NCBI GenBank assembly: GCA_025200525.1
Contig: CM045761.1
Location: 203,228,321-203,292,320 of the forward strand
From: Camellia lanceoleosa
Taxonomy: Eukaryota; Streptophyta; Magnoliopsida; Ericales; Theaceae
Direction: 5' to 3'
DNA: 64,000 nucleotides
Position 1 is the first letter of the stretch; each line of letters begins with the position of its first letter. The notes under the pieces are model-generated. The model made no database searches, was not told the origin of the DNA, and saw only the letters and a list, made by a program, of their open reading frames with translations. The position numbers and the translations under genes are program-made. Shown here piece by piece: positions 36,001 through 46,000 of this stretch.

Positions 36001-36585
36001 TACTGTGTTCGATAGCCATGTCGGGTAATTTACCTCTCGAATGGCCCTAGCCTCGAGAAGTCTGTCTACTTCCTCTTCTACTGCTTCGACGTGTATCAAC
36101 GTCGGTTTTCTTGCTCGTTGGATTACAGGCTTGGTCAACCTATCAACGTTCAACTTATGGCAAGTGACCTCGGGGTCAATACCAGGCATTTCGTAAGGTA
36201 TCCAAGCGAACACCTCAATATTTGCTCTCAAAACAGCTTCCAACTCTTTTTCCTCTTCTTCAGCTAAGCCCGAGCCGAGAAGAAAAAAGCGTTCTTCATC
36301 CCCCTTCTGGACGAGGATTTTCTTTAGTGCTTCTTCACTCTTCTCGGCTGGCTCCTTGCCGACATCCTCTAGGACCTCCACGTCCTCGTCTTCGATCTCT
36401 GCCTTCTCTGGTTCTCGAATACTGCAGGTGGATTTCATTGCTGTCATGGAGCAATTCTTTGCCTGCAGTTAATCTCCTCTGACCTCTTCAATCCCATGCT
36501 CTGTTGGGAACTGCAATAGTTGATACAATGTTGAGGGAACAAAAATAGTTTCCAACCTGTCTTCTGTCCCACAATTTAGCACAAT
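33030..36585 (-). pseudogene. Element E pol: protease end, reverse transcriptase, RNase H, integrase
   Basis: Reading from 36585: protease edge (STLYQLLQFPTEHGIEEV at about 36530-36480) and acidic linker. RT (36447-35166) has FAWIPYEMPGIDPE, VCVDFTSLNKACPKDSFPLP and FLDAYRGYHQIAM. The catalytic box reads YIDN instead of YIDD. RNase H begins FVDGSSNRQGAGVGVVLVSP near 34730. The integrase finger is near 34060 (HEGICGSHAGGRSLAHRA). The integrase core has TDYFTK, ADNGTQFD and NGQAETSN. The C-terminal domain ends at 33030. Stops or frameshifts occur near 36470, 35800, 35163, 34660, 34530 and 33760. Tat lineage. Confidence 0.9.
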
Positions 36586-37776
36586 AGACCCCTTTTTACC
36601 ATTTTTGTTTCTGGCGTTATCATGGCCACCTCAAAAGAAAAAGAGAGGGAGACTGCCCATGTGTGTGTGTCTGTCCCGGTGTATGTGTGATAGCCGAGAA
36701 GAGAGGTTTTCGGGCCCCATGCATGTGTCTTTTTTTTTCTTTTTAAAACAAAAACAATTCCCCCTCACGTGCCTTCTGTGTGAGTGTGTTCCATGTGTCT
36801 GTCTATTTTTATTTTTTTGTTTTGTTTTGTGGGTCTATCCACCACTCCAAACTATTTTTTATTTACCACCTTTTCTCTCTCTCTCTCTCCCGTCTCTCTC
36901 TTGTGTTGTCTGGGTTTACATGGAATTTTTTTGTTGTGTAAAATGGGTGGTCGTTGATCATCCCCAAGCCAAACCTGTTGCAGGAATATATTCTATCCCA
37001 CCATTAAAACAATAATAAACTATCCATCCTACTTTTGTGCCAGCAACCCAGCATTCTTTTTTTTAAAAAAAATCATTATTATGCCCACCCAAAAGCCATT
37101 ACCCTCCCTTTTATCATTGTATTCTCTCCCACCAAAGATATCATCACCATGCTGACTATACACCATGTTCACCACTGCCTTTCTTTTTTTTGCCATCTTT
37201 CTCTTTACAAAAATGCAGGATACACCCACTGGGGGTCGACTCCCAGTGAGGTGGCAGTCCGGAATTGGTGAAAAAAAAAACAGTTTTCTTTTTTTTTTTT
37301 TTTTTGATTTTGGCCAGTGGCAGCACGCCACCTAGCACTGGGGGGTGCTGGGGGTGCTGACTCACTGGGTGTATGTAGCATGGTTATTCTCTTTATTCCT
37401 TCTACCCCAGCACAAAACACATAATCACCTATCTTCCACCAAAAAAACACATCATATCATCTTCCTACCCCAAAACTTCTTTAACTTCTTTCCAAAAATA
37501 TCCTGACCATACCATCTTTTTTTTTGTTTTTTTTGTTTTTCTTCTTTTTGTTTTGTTTTTGGTTTTGATAAAAACACCTAAAAATATGTACACACACATG
37601 AAATTATAAAATACTACAAATTAATAATTTGGTCAAAATGGGTAAAGTTTGGGACTAAAGTTCCAATTTAATTTTTCTGCTGAGAAATTCATAAAATGGT
37701 ATATTCCAATTTTTATTATAGGGTGTTCAAAAGAAAGAGTCCAAGTCTTAGAGTCGGTCAAAATAGGGTGTCTAAA
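36586..37776 (-). repeat. LTR 5' part of element F, rich in simple sequence
   Basis: No gene. It holds poly-T/TTTTG runs (36730, 37280-37305, 37520-37560), a CT tract at about 36882-36905 and a 22-bp near-palindrome CACTGGGGGTCGACTCCCAG... at 37227-37248. The last 170 bp (minus-strand start) carry the LTR start conserved with D. Confidence 0.55.
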
Positions 37777-37781
37777 CATAG

Positions 37782-38444
37782 TATGGTTGTTGTATGGCAT
37801 GATCCTGCATATTCTAAGGCCTTACTTGATTAATTGGCCTATTTCTTTGTTCTGCCATAGCAGAATAACCTGTTATAGGCCCATCAAATGCATGAGTACC
37901 ATACATTTGCGGCCTTGGTTGCCCCCAAGTCTCATTCACGTATCATTTAATTTGTAATCAAATACTAGGTTTGCGAGGTACTCTCTCTCAAACACAAGAT
38001 TTACAGTCATTCCCTCCTCATATTTTTCTTGAAGTGTGGGAGGTCTATAAAATAATACAAGTTCATTTACATTTGTACATTGTTGAGAGGCCACAGGAGT
38101 TATGAATTGTACTTTATTTACCTGAGTCTCTTCTCCAACTCTCCTTGATTGGTTGGGCTTGATGTTAGCCTTCTCAAACAAAGCCAGCGAGTCATCTACC
38201 ATCACTTGGTTCTCATATGTAGACATAGAGCCAATTGCTTACTGCGTATGCAGTAAAAGAGCCCTTCTTGGATCATCAGGAGGGCAACTAGATTGGCCAG
38301 TTTTGGCCACATTTTGGCCATTTCCTTGACCTATTTCCTGTCTAGCCACTGAATGGTCATCACCTAGGTTGCCATCTTCAACCCTTTTCTCGAGTCTTCA
38401 AAGACTTCGTGTTGTTTCTTCCTAGCCATCACTCCAAATTAGAC
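37782..38444 (-). pseudogene. Element C gag, N-terminal part
   Basis: Open from 38226 to 37939, with a charged helix-forming stretch (LQEKYEEGMTVNLVF). Further on it continues in another frame with a segment ending QQPYY at the F insertion point. Joining it to 18808 after removing F and one CTATG gives ...QQPYYEPNM..., so the two pieces were one gag. A frameshift near 37940 shows decay. Confidence 0.7.
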
Positions 38445-38469
38445 AGGTCCCATTGCGTATGCCAAAATA
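38445..38469 (-). promoter_or_regulatory. Primer binding region of element C
   Basis: Directly after the LTR, the minus strand reads TATTTTGGCATACGCAATGG. This resembles a decayed TTTTGGCGCCGTCTGTGGG-type site used by related plant gypsy elements for tRNA priming. Confidence 0.45.
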
Positions 38470-39117
38470 TGTTAGCAAAAATCTAGTTTGGATCAAATCG
38501 ACAGAGGAGATTCGACAGAGAAATCAAATTTTCACAAAACAACAGCAGATCAAAAAATTGTGGTTATTGTTCTATGCCTTGACAGTTTCAAGAACTTCTT
38601 TGAATATTGTAATGTGAAGAAACAAGTGCACATAAACTGAAATTTGATTGAAGAAAAATTAAACTTGCCACTTAATTACAAGAATTAAATTACAAGTTCA
38701 AAATGCACAGCAATCGATAGAGGAAAACTTGGCTACAAAGACTGAATTACAAACAAACTACAGACTGAATTACAAGCAAACTATTCCTAAGTACAAGAGC
38801 TATTCCTAATTAAGTTATGCTACTCCTAATTCTACATGGGTTGTGAATTTTGTTGAAGCCTTTTTTCTCTTTGAACTTCCACCTTTTATATGACTTTCAA
38901 TGGCCATGCTATGCTACCACGTACCCATTTGTCATGCTCCTATAACTGCCCATGAACTGCAACTGCCTCTCAACTTCCTTTTTTTTTGCTACTGCCATGT
39001 ATTGCCTCCTCGTTTCTCTTTCTTAGGCCACTAACTTTACTTCATTCATTCTTGGCTTTCTTCTAAACGTATTCGAGCCTCTGTTGACAGAGAATTTTTA
39101 ATTTTTTGGTGTCAACA
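38470..39117 (-). repeat. 5' LTR of element C
   Basis: 648 bp, minus strand TGTTGACACC to GCTAACA. A TATA box (TATATAAAAG, minus) is at 38883-38892. It borders host DNA on its right; the adjacent 5 bp are CCATG, and the partner duplication would lie left of the window. Confidence 0.75.
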
Positions 39118-41265
39118 CCATGTTCACTAAATTAACTTATTCATGGGTATCACCCTGTTTAAGTTTTGAAATAAATTACACAAGTAGTCCGTAAAGTAAA
39201 TGTTTCACATTTTTCATAATTGTCATCTAAAATGCATAAAAAATGATAACGTCAATCTCACATCAGATGTTGAAAGGTATTTTAGTGTCTATTTATATAA
39301 AAAAAAATTCAATCAAATAATTAAGCACTCCATATATTTGACTCTTAGTAAGTGATTGAAAAGTATAAATATTCATTTCTCATGTCTCGTGATTTAGTTA
39401 AACAAAAATAGGATAAATTTCTCCTAATTCCCTTCAGATAGGTTGACATAAATATTTTTTTTTGTATTTTTTTATATGACTGCGTTGAAATAATGTGTAA
39501 AGTTGAGGGATATAATTGATACAAATTAAAAATCAGGGACCAAAATTAATAAAATAAGTGTTATAGTTTAAGGACTATTTGTGTAATTTAACCTAAGTTG
39601 CTGGTATTTTCACGATTGATACCCAAATTTCATCAGTTGTTATGCCTTGTAATTGGAATGGATGGAATAAAATACAAGGAAACTATTTGGGTTGTAGTCT
39701 TAGAGCTCGTGTAGGATGTGGGTTAGTGTTTTGGTTTTTTTAACTTTTTTAGTCTAGTCGTTTGAGATAAATTTTTTGATTTTTTGATTTTTTTGACTTT
39801 TGTGAGAGAAAAAATGAAATGATTATGAGTTAGATGTGACATTTTATCCTATTTGACTAAAATGACTTATTTTGTCTTATATGACTATTTTAGCCCAAAT
39901 TGTCTTCCCAAACAAGTTCTTAGAGGTTTAATTGGTGTAACTTATTGGAATGTTTTGTTTATGATGGCTTTTTATTTTTATTTTTAATAATTTGTGATAG
40001 AATGTTTAGTGTTATTTATAGTTTATGAAACAAAAATTATTCAAATAAATTAAAAATAATAATAGTTATTAGATTATGAATTTTTTATTTTGTAAAAGTT
40101 ATAAAACATTAATTAGTTAGATGTAATTTGCTGCCCTTTGTGAGAAGCATGAGTGACAAGAATGGTAAATACAGTGTTCTGAACTATTGAACAATGGTAA
40201 ATATACTATTATCTGATTAATTTAATTTTTTTATATTAATGATCTGAGAAAAAAATCTTTAAAATAAATAGTTTAAATTATCAAAATGAGTAATGTCAAA
40301 TAACACTCTAGTTGGAACTTCCATCATTAAAATACTAGGCAAACTAAATAAATTTTATGCCAAAAAAAACATTTTTTATTAAATGAAGTGACATGCAATA
40401 TATAATTTTAGTATTTGAAAACAGGACCACAATAATTATAGAAGGAAAAAAAACAGGACCACCATAATTTATTTATTTATCAATAATGATATTGTGCATT
40501 ACAAAATTTTAGTATTTAAACAGGCGCGTGATAATAATATGATATGTGTTGCCTTAATGACAGTGAGTAAAAAAAAAATTAGAATAATTAGTTTGTACAA
40601 CATTACTTAATATTCACCTTAAAAAAAACACAATACTTATTATACTAAAATTGGGGCATATTGACTCACTGTGGTTGATTAAGAAATAAAGAATAATTCA
40701 ACTTTACCTAGAAACATTACGTAGATTATATCACATAATACTTTTGAAATATCTAATAATTTCGTCTGGTTTTCACCAAGAGATTTGATCCTTTATAGTC
40801 GGGATAATTATTTAATAGTCTCGGAATGCATTACGCTTTGCTAACTTATGAGTATAATTAATTAATTAATTAATTAAACTAACCCAAAGACTCGCTAAAA
40901 CCTCCCAAGTTTTAATTACTATTCCTTCGTAAGCTCAGACATTGACATTTACTCATGAATTAATGTGGGCTAATTAGTTGCAATTTGCAATAATAGCAGA
41001 AGGAAAATATAATATAAATTAATAAATTTTATATTTTATATTTTTTTTTTTTTCTTATTAAGATGTGACATATAAGAATGTGACTTTAAATGTAAAAAAG
41101 TACTCATCTGAATAATATGATTAGGACAACTCAAATTTTATTTATATAGTAAACAAAACATTATAGATAAATAAATGTGTTATTCTAGAATTAATGGATT
41201 AATTTCTACTACTTATATCACCTAGGCCTGGTAGTTGAAGGAAACCATTATTAGTCAAGAAAAAC
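39118..41265. other. AT-rich host spacer
   Basis: No gene was seen between the retroelement nest and the BAHD copy. It contains one hAT-type MITE (39706-39917) and poly-A/T tracts. The last 100 bp before 41266 may hold remains of the BAHD promoter. Confidence 0.7.
39706..39917. mobile_element. hAT-type MITE, copy 1
   Basis: 212 bp flanked by the 8-bp duplication TCTTAGAG (39698-39705 and 39918-39925). The ends CTCGTGTAGG and CCCAAACAAGT are imperfect inverted repeats. The interior block GTGAGAGAAAAAATGAAATG and what follows is shared with the copy at 43657-43824. Non-coding. Confidence 0.75.
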
Positions 41266-42613
41266 ATGGAGGTTGAGATCATTTCCAGGGAGACCATCAA
41301 ACCATCTTCTCTAACACCTCCTCACTTGAGAACTTACAAGCTCTCTCTTTTAGATCAGTTCATTCCTTCAAACCATGTCCCCATAGTCCTCTTTTATCCC
41401 ATGCTTGATAACGATCATGTTCATGTCACCTCTCAATTGTTGAAGAAGTCCTTGTCAAAAGCCTTAACCCGGTTTTACCCACTTGCTGGGAAGGTCAGAG
41501 ATGCTCTCACCATTGATTGCAACGATGAGGGAGCTTTCTATGTAGAGGCTCGAGTCAAATGCCATTTGTCCGACTTTCTCACCCAACCTCGTGTCCCATC
41601 CATGAATCAATTCCTTCCCTATGATGTCGCTTGGAAGCGAGATGAACCAATTTCAGGGCTCCATGTAACCATAATCCAAGTAAACATATTCGACTGTGGT
41701 GGAATCGCCATTGGTGCTCTAGTTTCACACGACAGTCGATGGAACAGCGTTCAGCTCCTTTCTCAATAGCTGGGCTGCCACTGCTCGCGGATCTTGTGAA
41801 GCAGTACCACGTCCGAGTTTCATTGCACCATCTCTTTTCCTTCAAAGTGAATCTGTGCCAAAAGAATTGACAGCGATGGGCCTGTTAAAACACTTTCTCA
41901 AAAGAGGCAACTGTGTTGCAAGGAGATTCATATTTGATGCCTCAGCCTTGGCCACACTCAAGGCCAAAGCAACCAGCTCATGTGGTCAGAGTCAGAGCCC
42001 TAGTCATGTTCAAGCTGTGTCATCTCTGATCTGGAAATGTTTCATTGCAGCTTCAAAAGCAACATCGGGAGCCTACAAGCCAATTTTATTGGGCCATGCG
42101 GTGAATATGCGCCCGAGAGCTCTGCCGCCCTTTTCAGAGTCTTGCATGGGAAATTTTCTATGGCTGGCAGTTGCAGAATGCAAAGACAAGGCCGAAACAG
42201 AGTTGCATCACTTGGCAGGTCAAGTGAACGACGCAATAGCCAAAGTTAATGGCGACTTGGTGAAGCAGCTACAAGGAGAGGAAGGGTCTCTCAAGTATTG
42301 TGAGACTCTCGAGGAGATGAGAAAAGTACTTCACGAGTGAGCAGATTATTTGGGGTTTACAAGTTGGTGCAACTTTGGTCTTTATGAAGTCGATTTTGGA
42401 TGGGGAAAGCCTACATGGGCATCTCCTGTTGGATCAGGAGAATCGATATCAACAATTTTTTACCAGAATATGGTTATTCTGATTGAAACAAAACAGGGAG
42501 ATGGAATCGAAGCATGGGTCTCCATGGATGAGCAACAGATGGCCATATTCCAATGTGATAGAGAGCTCCAAATTTACACTTCGGTTGATCAAAGTCCTCT
42601 TGAGCCTTTGTAA
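41266..42613 (+). pseudogene. BAHD acyltransferase pseudogene (vinorine synthase-like)
   Basis: A single-exon copy of a BAHD enzyme; these use acyl-CoA to acylate alcohols or amines of specialised metabolites in the cytosol. The start is typical: SRETIKPSSLTPPHLRTYKL, then YPLAGKV. The active-site HXXXDG motif is hit: after the His codon (41728-41730) only 7 nt precede the Asp codon GAT (41738-41740) instead of 9, a 2-bp deletion and frameshift. The reading continues in another frame (SFLNSWAATARG, then from 41855). A TGA at 42338-42340 interrupts GFTSWC...DFGWGKP, which follows in the same frame, and the protein would end at 42613. Full length would be about 450 residues, normal for BAHD. 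It lies tail-to-tail with TSR1, about 445 bp apart. Confidence 0.9.
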
Positions 42614-43058
42614 TTGAGTTTCTTTGCTCATGAAGATCACCATATTGAAGTTGTATGTCTTTTCAAAGTGTCTAATTGCAAATGAATGTGCTAAAATCTA
42701 GTGAGTCACTCTAAACAATAAACAAGGATATGATATGCTCAGTAAGAACTTGACAGTTCAAACAGAGTCTACAACCAGGTATTGTTCTAAAAGATTTTTA
42801 AGTTACATGCTTTCTTTCGAACTTCCATTACAAAGTTCACATAAATCAATAGGTTGGGTACCAAAACAATAAAATAGCACAATGACTTCAGCAATATACA
42901 GGCAAAACTTTTTGCTTCCCCAGCTAGTTGGAGAAACACAAGACTCATCTCTCACACAGAACAGTAAAGTTTGTTGGCAAACACAAAACTTCTAACTACC
43001 AATCTGAACCAGAGCTTCATTCCCATTGATGACACAAATTCTCACTGGCGTCATCTGA

Positions 43059-46000
43059 TCAAGCACCAAGAAGCGGGAACCAATGTTGTGGCCACTTAGG
43101 ATACATGCGCTTAAACAAACTCATGCATACTGTATCGTGCTGCTGGAGGACCCCATTAAAAACACACTTCATCGCTCCTGAGAACAAGAAAAAGAAAATT
43201 ACTGCACGCATCCTCACTTTATAACTTTTTCTAAAATGAATTACATTAGTCCTAGTAAGCATCATACCATGTGTACCAACAGGTTCCTTAATGAGACCAC
43301 GACGACCACACTTTGACCATACTTCGACAGGCTGCAACAAACATGAAGATCAGTAAATCCAACTATGATACCCGTAGATATGTCAATATACACTATATAC
43401 TACCTGTCAAACAAGGAATTAAAATATGACATGTCAGCTAGGAAATTTTCTTACCTTGAACCATCTCACATCCTCTGGATTATGAAACATGTATCTTACT
43501 GTGGATTTTAATTTTGATACTCGCTGAGGATAACTGCATCACACATATGCTTTATATGAGCAAATCAAATCAAAACTTATAATAACCAACCACAGGCACA
43601 AATGAAATTTCATTAGTGCTTAATTTACATTGAAAGCAAATCAGAAACTACTAAGGGTGTTTGGCAAAAGCTATTTTTTTGCTTTTTGGGCTAAAATTTA
43701 TAAAAAGACAAAATAGGCTAAAATAGCTAATAAAACAAAATGTCATATCAAATCCATAATCATTTCACTTTTTCTCTCACAAACATCACATCCAACTACA
43801 AAAAAATTCAATCTTCCCAAACACCCACTAGGTATGCATGTGAAGCAAGTATCATTATGTAGAAACTGTAAGGGATGAAAATCTTGTAATCCTAGCACCA
43901 ATGAACATCGGTTAAACTTTAAAGTCACAATTGAGAATTTAGAAGACATAATTATCAAAGCAAAGAGGAATTCATTGAAATTAAAAAAATGAGTCCAACT
44001 CTCCAGTGCCTATTTGACAACCATGCTAACCTAGTAACCTTAACAAGCAGAGAAAGCCATTGGATAAGCTTAATGAAATTTTCAGGCAGAGACACTGATG
44101 AAATATTTTTGCTAACTGAATACACTTTACCAGTTCCAACTTAATTACCCAAGAAAGCATTTAAGCAGCAAAAATCAAAACGAAATGCTTGCCAATCTTC
44201 TGAGCCAGGAAGAATTGTCAATCCTGCTGCCTCATATGAAGGTCAAAATCCCAACATGTATAGTCAACAAGAAATAGTAATTCTAACAATCTGATTACTC
44301 TAATTTGATCTAATTTTTACACTGGCATATAAACCACCTTTTGGGGAAGGGGGGAGAGGCAAAGGACTTGGATACAAACGTAGGAGGCAGATCTTTTCTT
44401 ACCCAGTTAAAATGATTTTCTTTGCAATAATCCTATCTGGATCGATACTCCGTAAAGAACCAACAGCAGCAACTGAAGGTGAGGTAGAAGCTGCCTCACA
44501 CTTTAGAACAACCAAAGGAAGAGGAGGAAAAGAAATTGGAGCATATATTGTAGCTATGGAAAACTGCCCTGCATGAAGAAACCTCTCCATCTTGTGCTTG
44601 TCTGAATTTATATTGTCAGAAGAAAATATTGGCCTGCAAATTAAACAATCTCAATACTTCAGAAAAGTAACAGAAAATTATGTAATTTACATAAAAACAA
44701 AAAGGGTACTAGCAGTGACATATGAATATATTACCTACAGACATATTGACGGAAACCAACATGAAATACCAGTTCCTCTTTAGCTTTGATAGGAGCAGTG
44801 TATGTGTCATGCTTCTTTACACTGAAGAAAATAACATAATCCAAACCATGCAACGAGGTCACAACAGAAAGTCACAACAGACCAAATCATTATATCCAAA
44901 GAAAAAATAAAAGACATGGAGATGCTGGAACAAAATATACCTGAAATGAAGAACAGAAATCTTAGACTCGTGTTGCAAGAGGCCACAAGCTATAATAGGC
45001 ATTTTTTTTGCAAGCATGCATAATTTGGAAGCAACACCAGTTGGCATGTCCTTGACATGAAGTGTTGCATAAGAGCTTGCTGGTATGCAGTCATCTGAAC
45101 CCCCTTGCTCCATTTCTAAAGCTTTTGCAAGGACATGTTTCTGTGTTCTTGTGAAATTATCAAATGCATAAATTTTTGCATATTCTGGAGGTAGAGATTC
45201 CTGAATTCATAAACAGTATAGTCAACAAATCCCTCTGATTCAGAGACAACAGAAAACACTTGCATAGACCAAACCAAACCAAACTAAGTCTTGAGTCCCA
45301 ATCAAGTGGAGTCAGCAAACACACACTACAAAAATCAGAAGAATTACTTTGGGGTCCCATGAAGAGGTCCTGAAGGACTTGAGGCCTCTATATTTAGCAA
45401 AACGCCTTCGAGCAGGAACATCTATTGGAGCATCCACTTCATCAGGAAATTCTGTGATGTAGCAAACTAACTATTAGAAAACAAGTCAAGATAACATATA
45501 CAGCAGACATAACCCACCCCCAAAAAAAACATATAGCAAAGAACACAGAAAACTCAAATATGTATTATACAATACTCAATTTAAAATGTAGTAAAGATTA
45601 TCTTCAAAACAACTTAAACATGAATATACATGACTAAAGGAATAATTAAGTTATTTAAAGAAATATTTCCTCCCTTCCTGTTAAAAGATCTGTGGAATAC
45701 AGTTAGATTCTAATTAGATGAAATTTCTCAGAGCAGGTGGGACAATGAGAGAGATCCACAGGTCAAAAGCTGGGATCAAAGAATTTTGTGCAAGAAATAA
45801 ATGCACATCAATGAAAATGGGGAAAGATAGTTATAAACCCAATGTAGACGGGTGTGATGAAGTCAATAACATCAATTGTTAGTCAATGGTGTTCGTTTAA
45901 AAAATGCAGTAGGGTCCTCACCTATGATTATATGTACTGCAGTTCTATAAGCAACTTACATGCCAGACACAAGCTGACATGACAACCATGTCCATTGTAG

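Larger units (their letters stand above)
28616..36585 (-). mobile_element. Ty3/gypsy Tat-like element E (5' LTR, gag and most of protease missing)
   Basis: On the minus strand: protease C-terminal edge and pol (36585 to 33030), a gene in the opposite direction (30157-32507, plus strand), polypurine tract (about 29170 to 29157) and 3' LTR (29156 to 28616). The left flank of the LTR is ATTGC, a candidate target duplication whose partner was not found because the 5' end is lost. The architecture is the same as in element B. Confidence 0.8.
18814..37776 (-). mobile_element. Element F: long-LTR retroelement remnant, host of nested insertions D, copia and E
   Basis: Its outer ends are fixed by the 5-bp duplication CATAG (CTATG on the minus strand) at 18809-18813 and 37777-37781. 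The minus-strand start, TTTAGACACCC...TTTTGACCG, matches the start of the giant LTR D (TGTAGACACCCC...TTTTTGACCG) with one change in the first bases. Its end (19861 to 18814) is homologous to the last 950 bp of D. F is therefore a relative of D in the opposite direction. No gag or pol of its own is visible, so it may have been a solo LTR before D, the copia element and E inserted. Confidence 0.7.
13681..39117 (-). mobile_element. Old Ty3/gypsy element C (Tat/Ogre-like), split by three insertions
   Basis: The outermost element. On the minus strand the order is LTR (39117 to 38470), primer-binding region, gag start (38444 to 37782), insertion F, gag continuation (18808 to 17947), solo-LTR insertion, gag end/protease/RT start (16722 to 13681), then the A/B insertion. 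The rest lies left of the window. Removing each insertion together with one copy of its 5-bp duplication rejoins the reading: with F removed, gag codons continue across the joint in the same frame. Confidence 0.85.
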
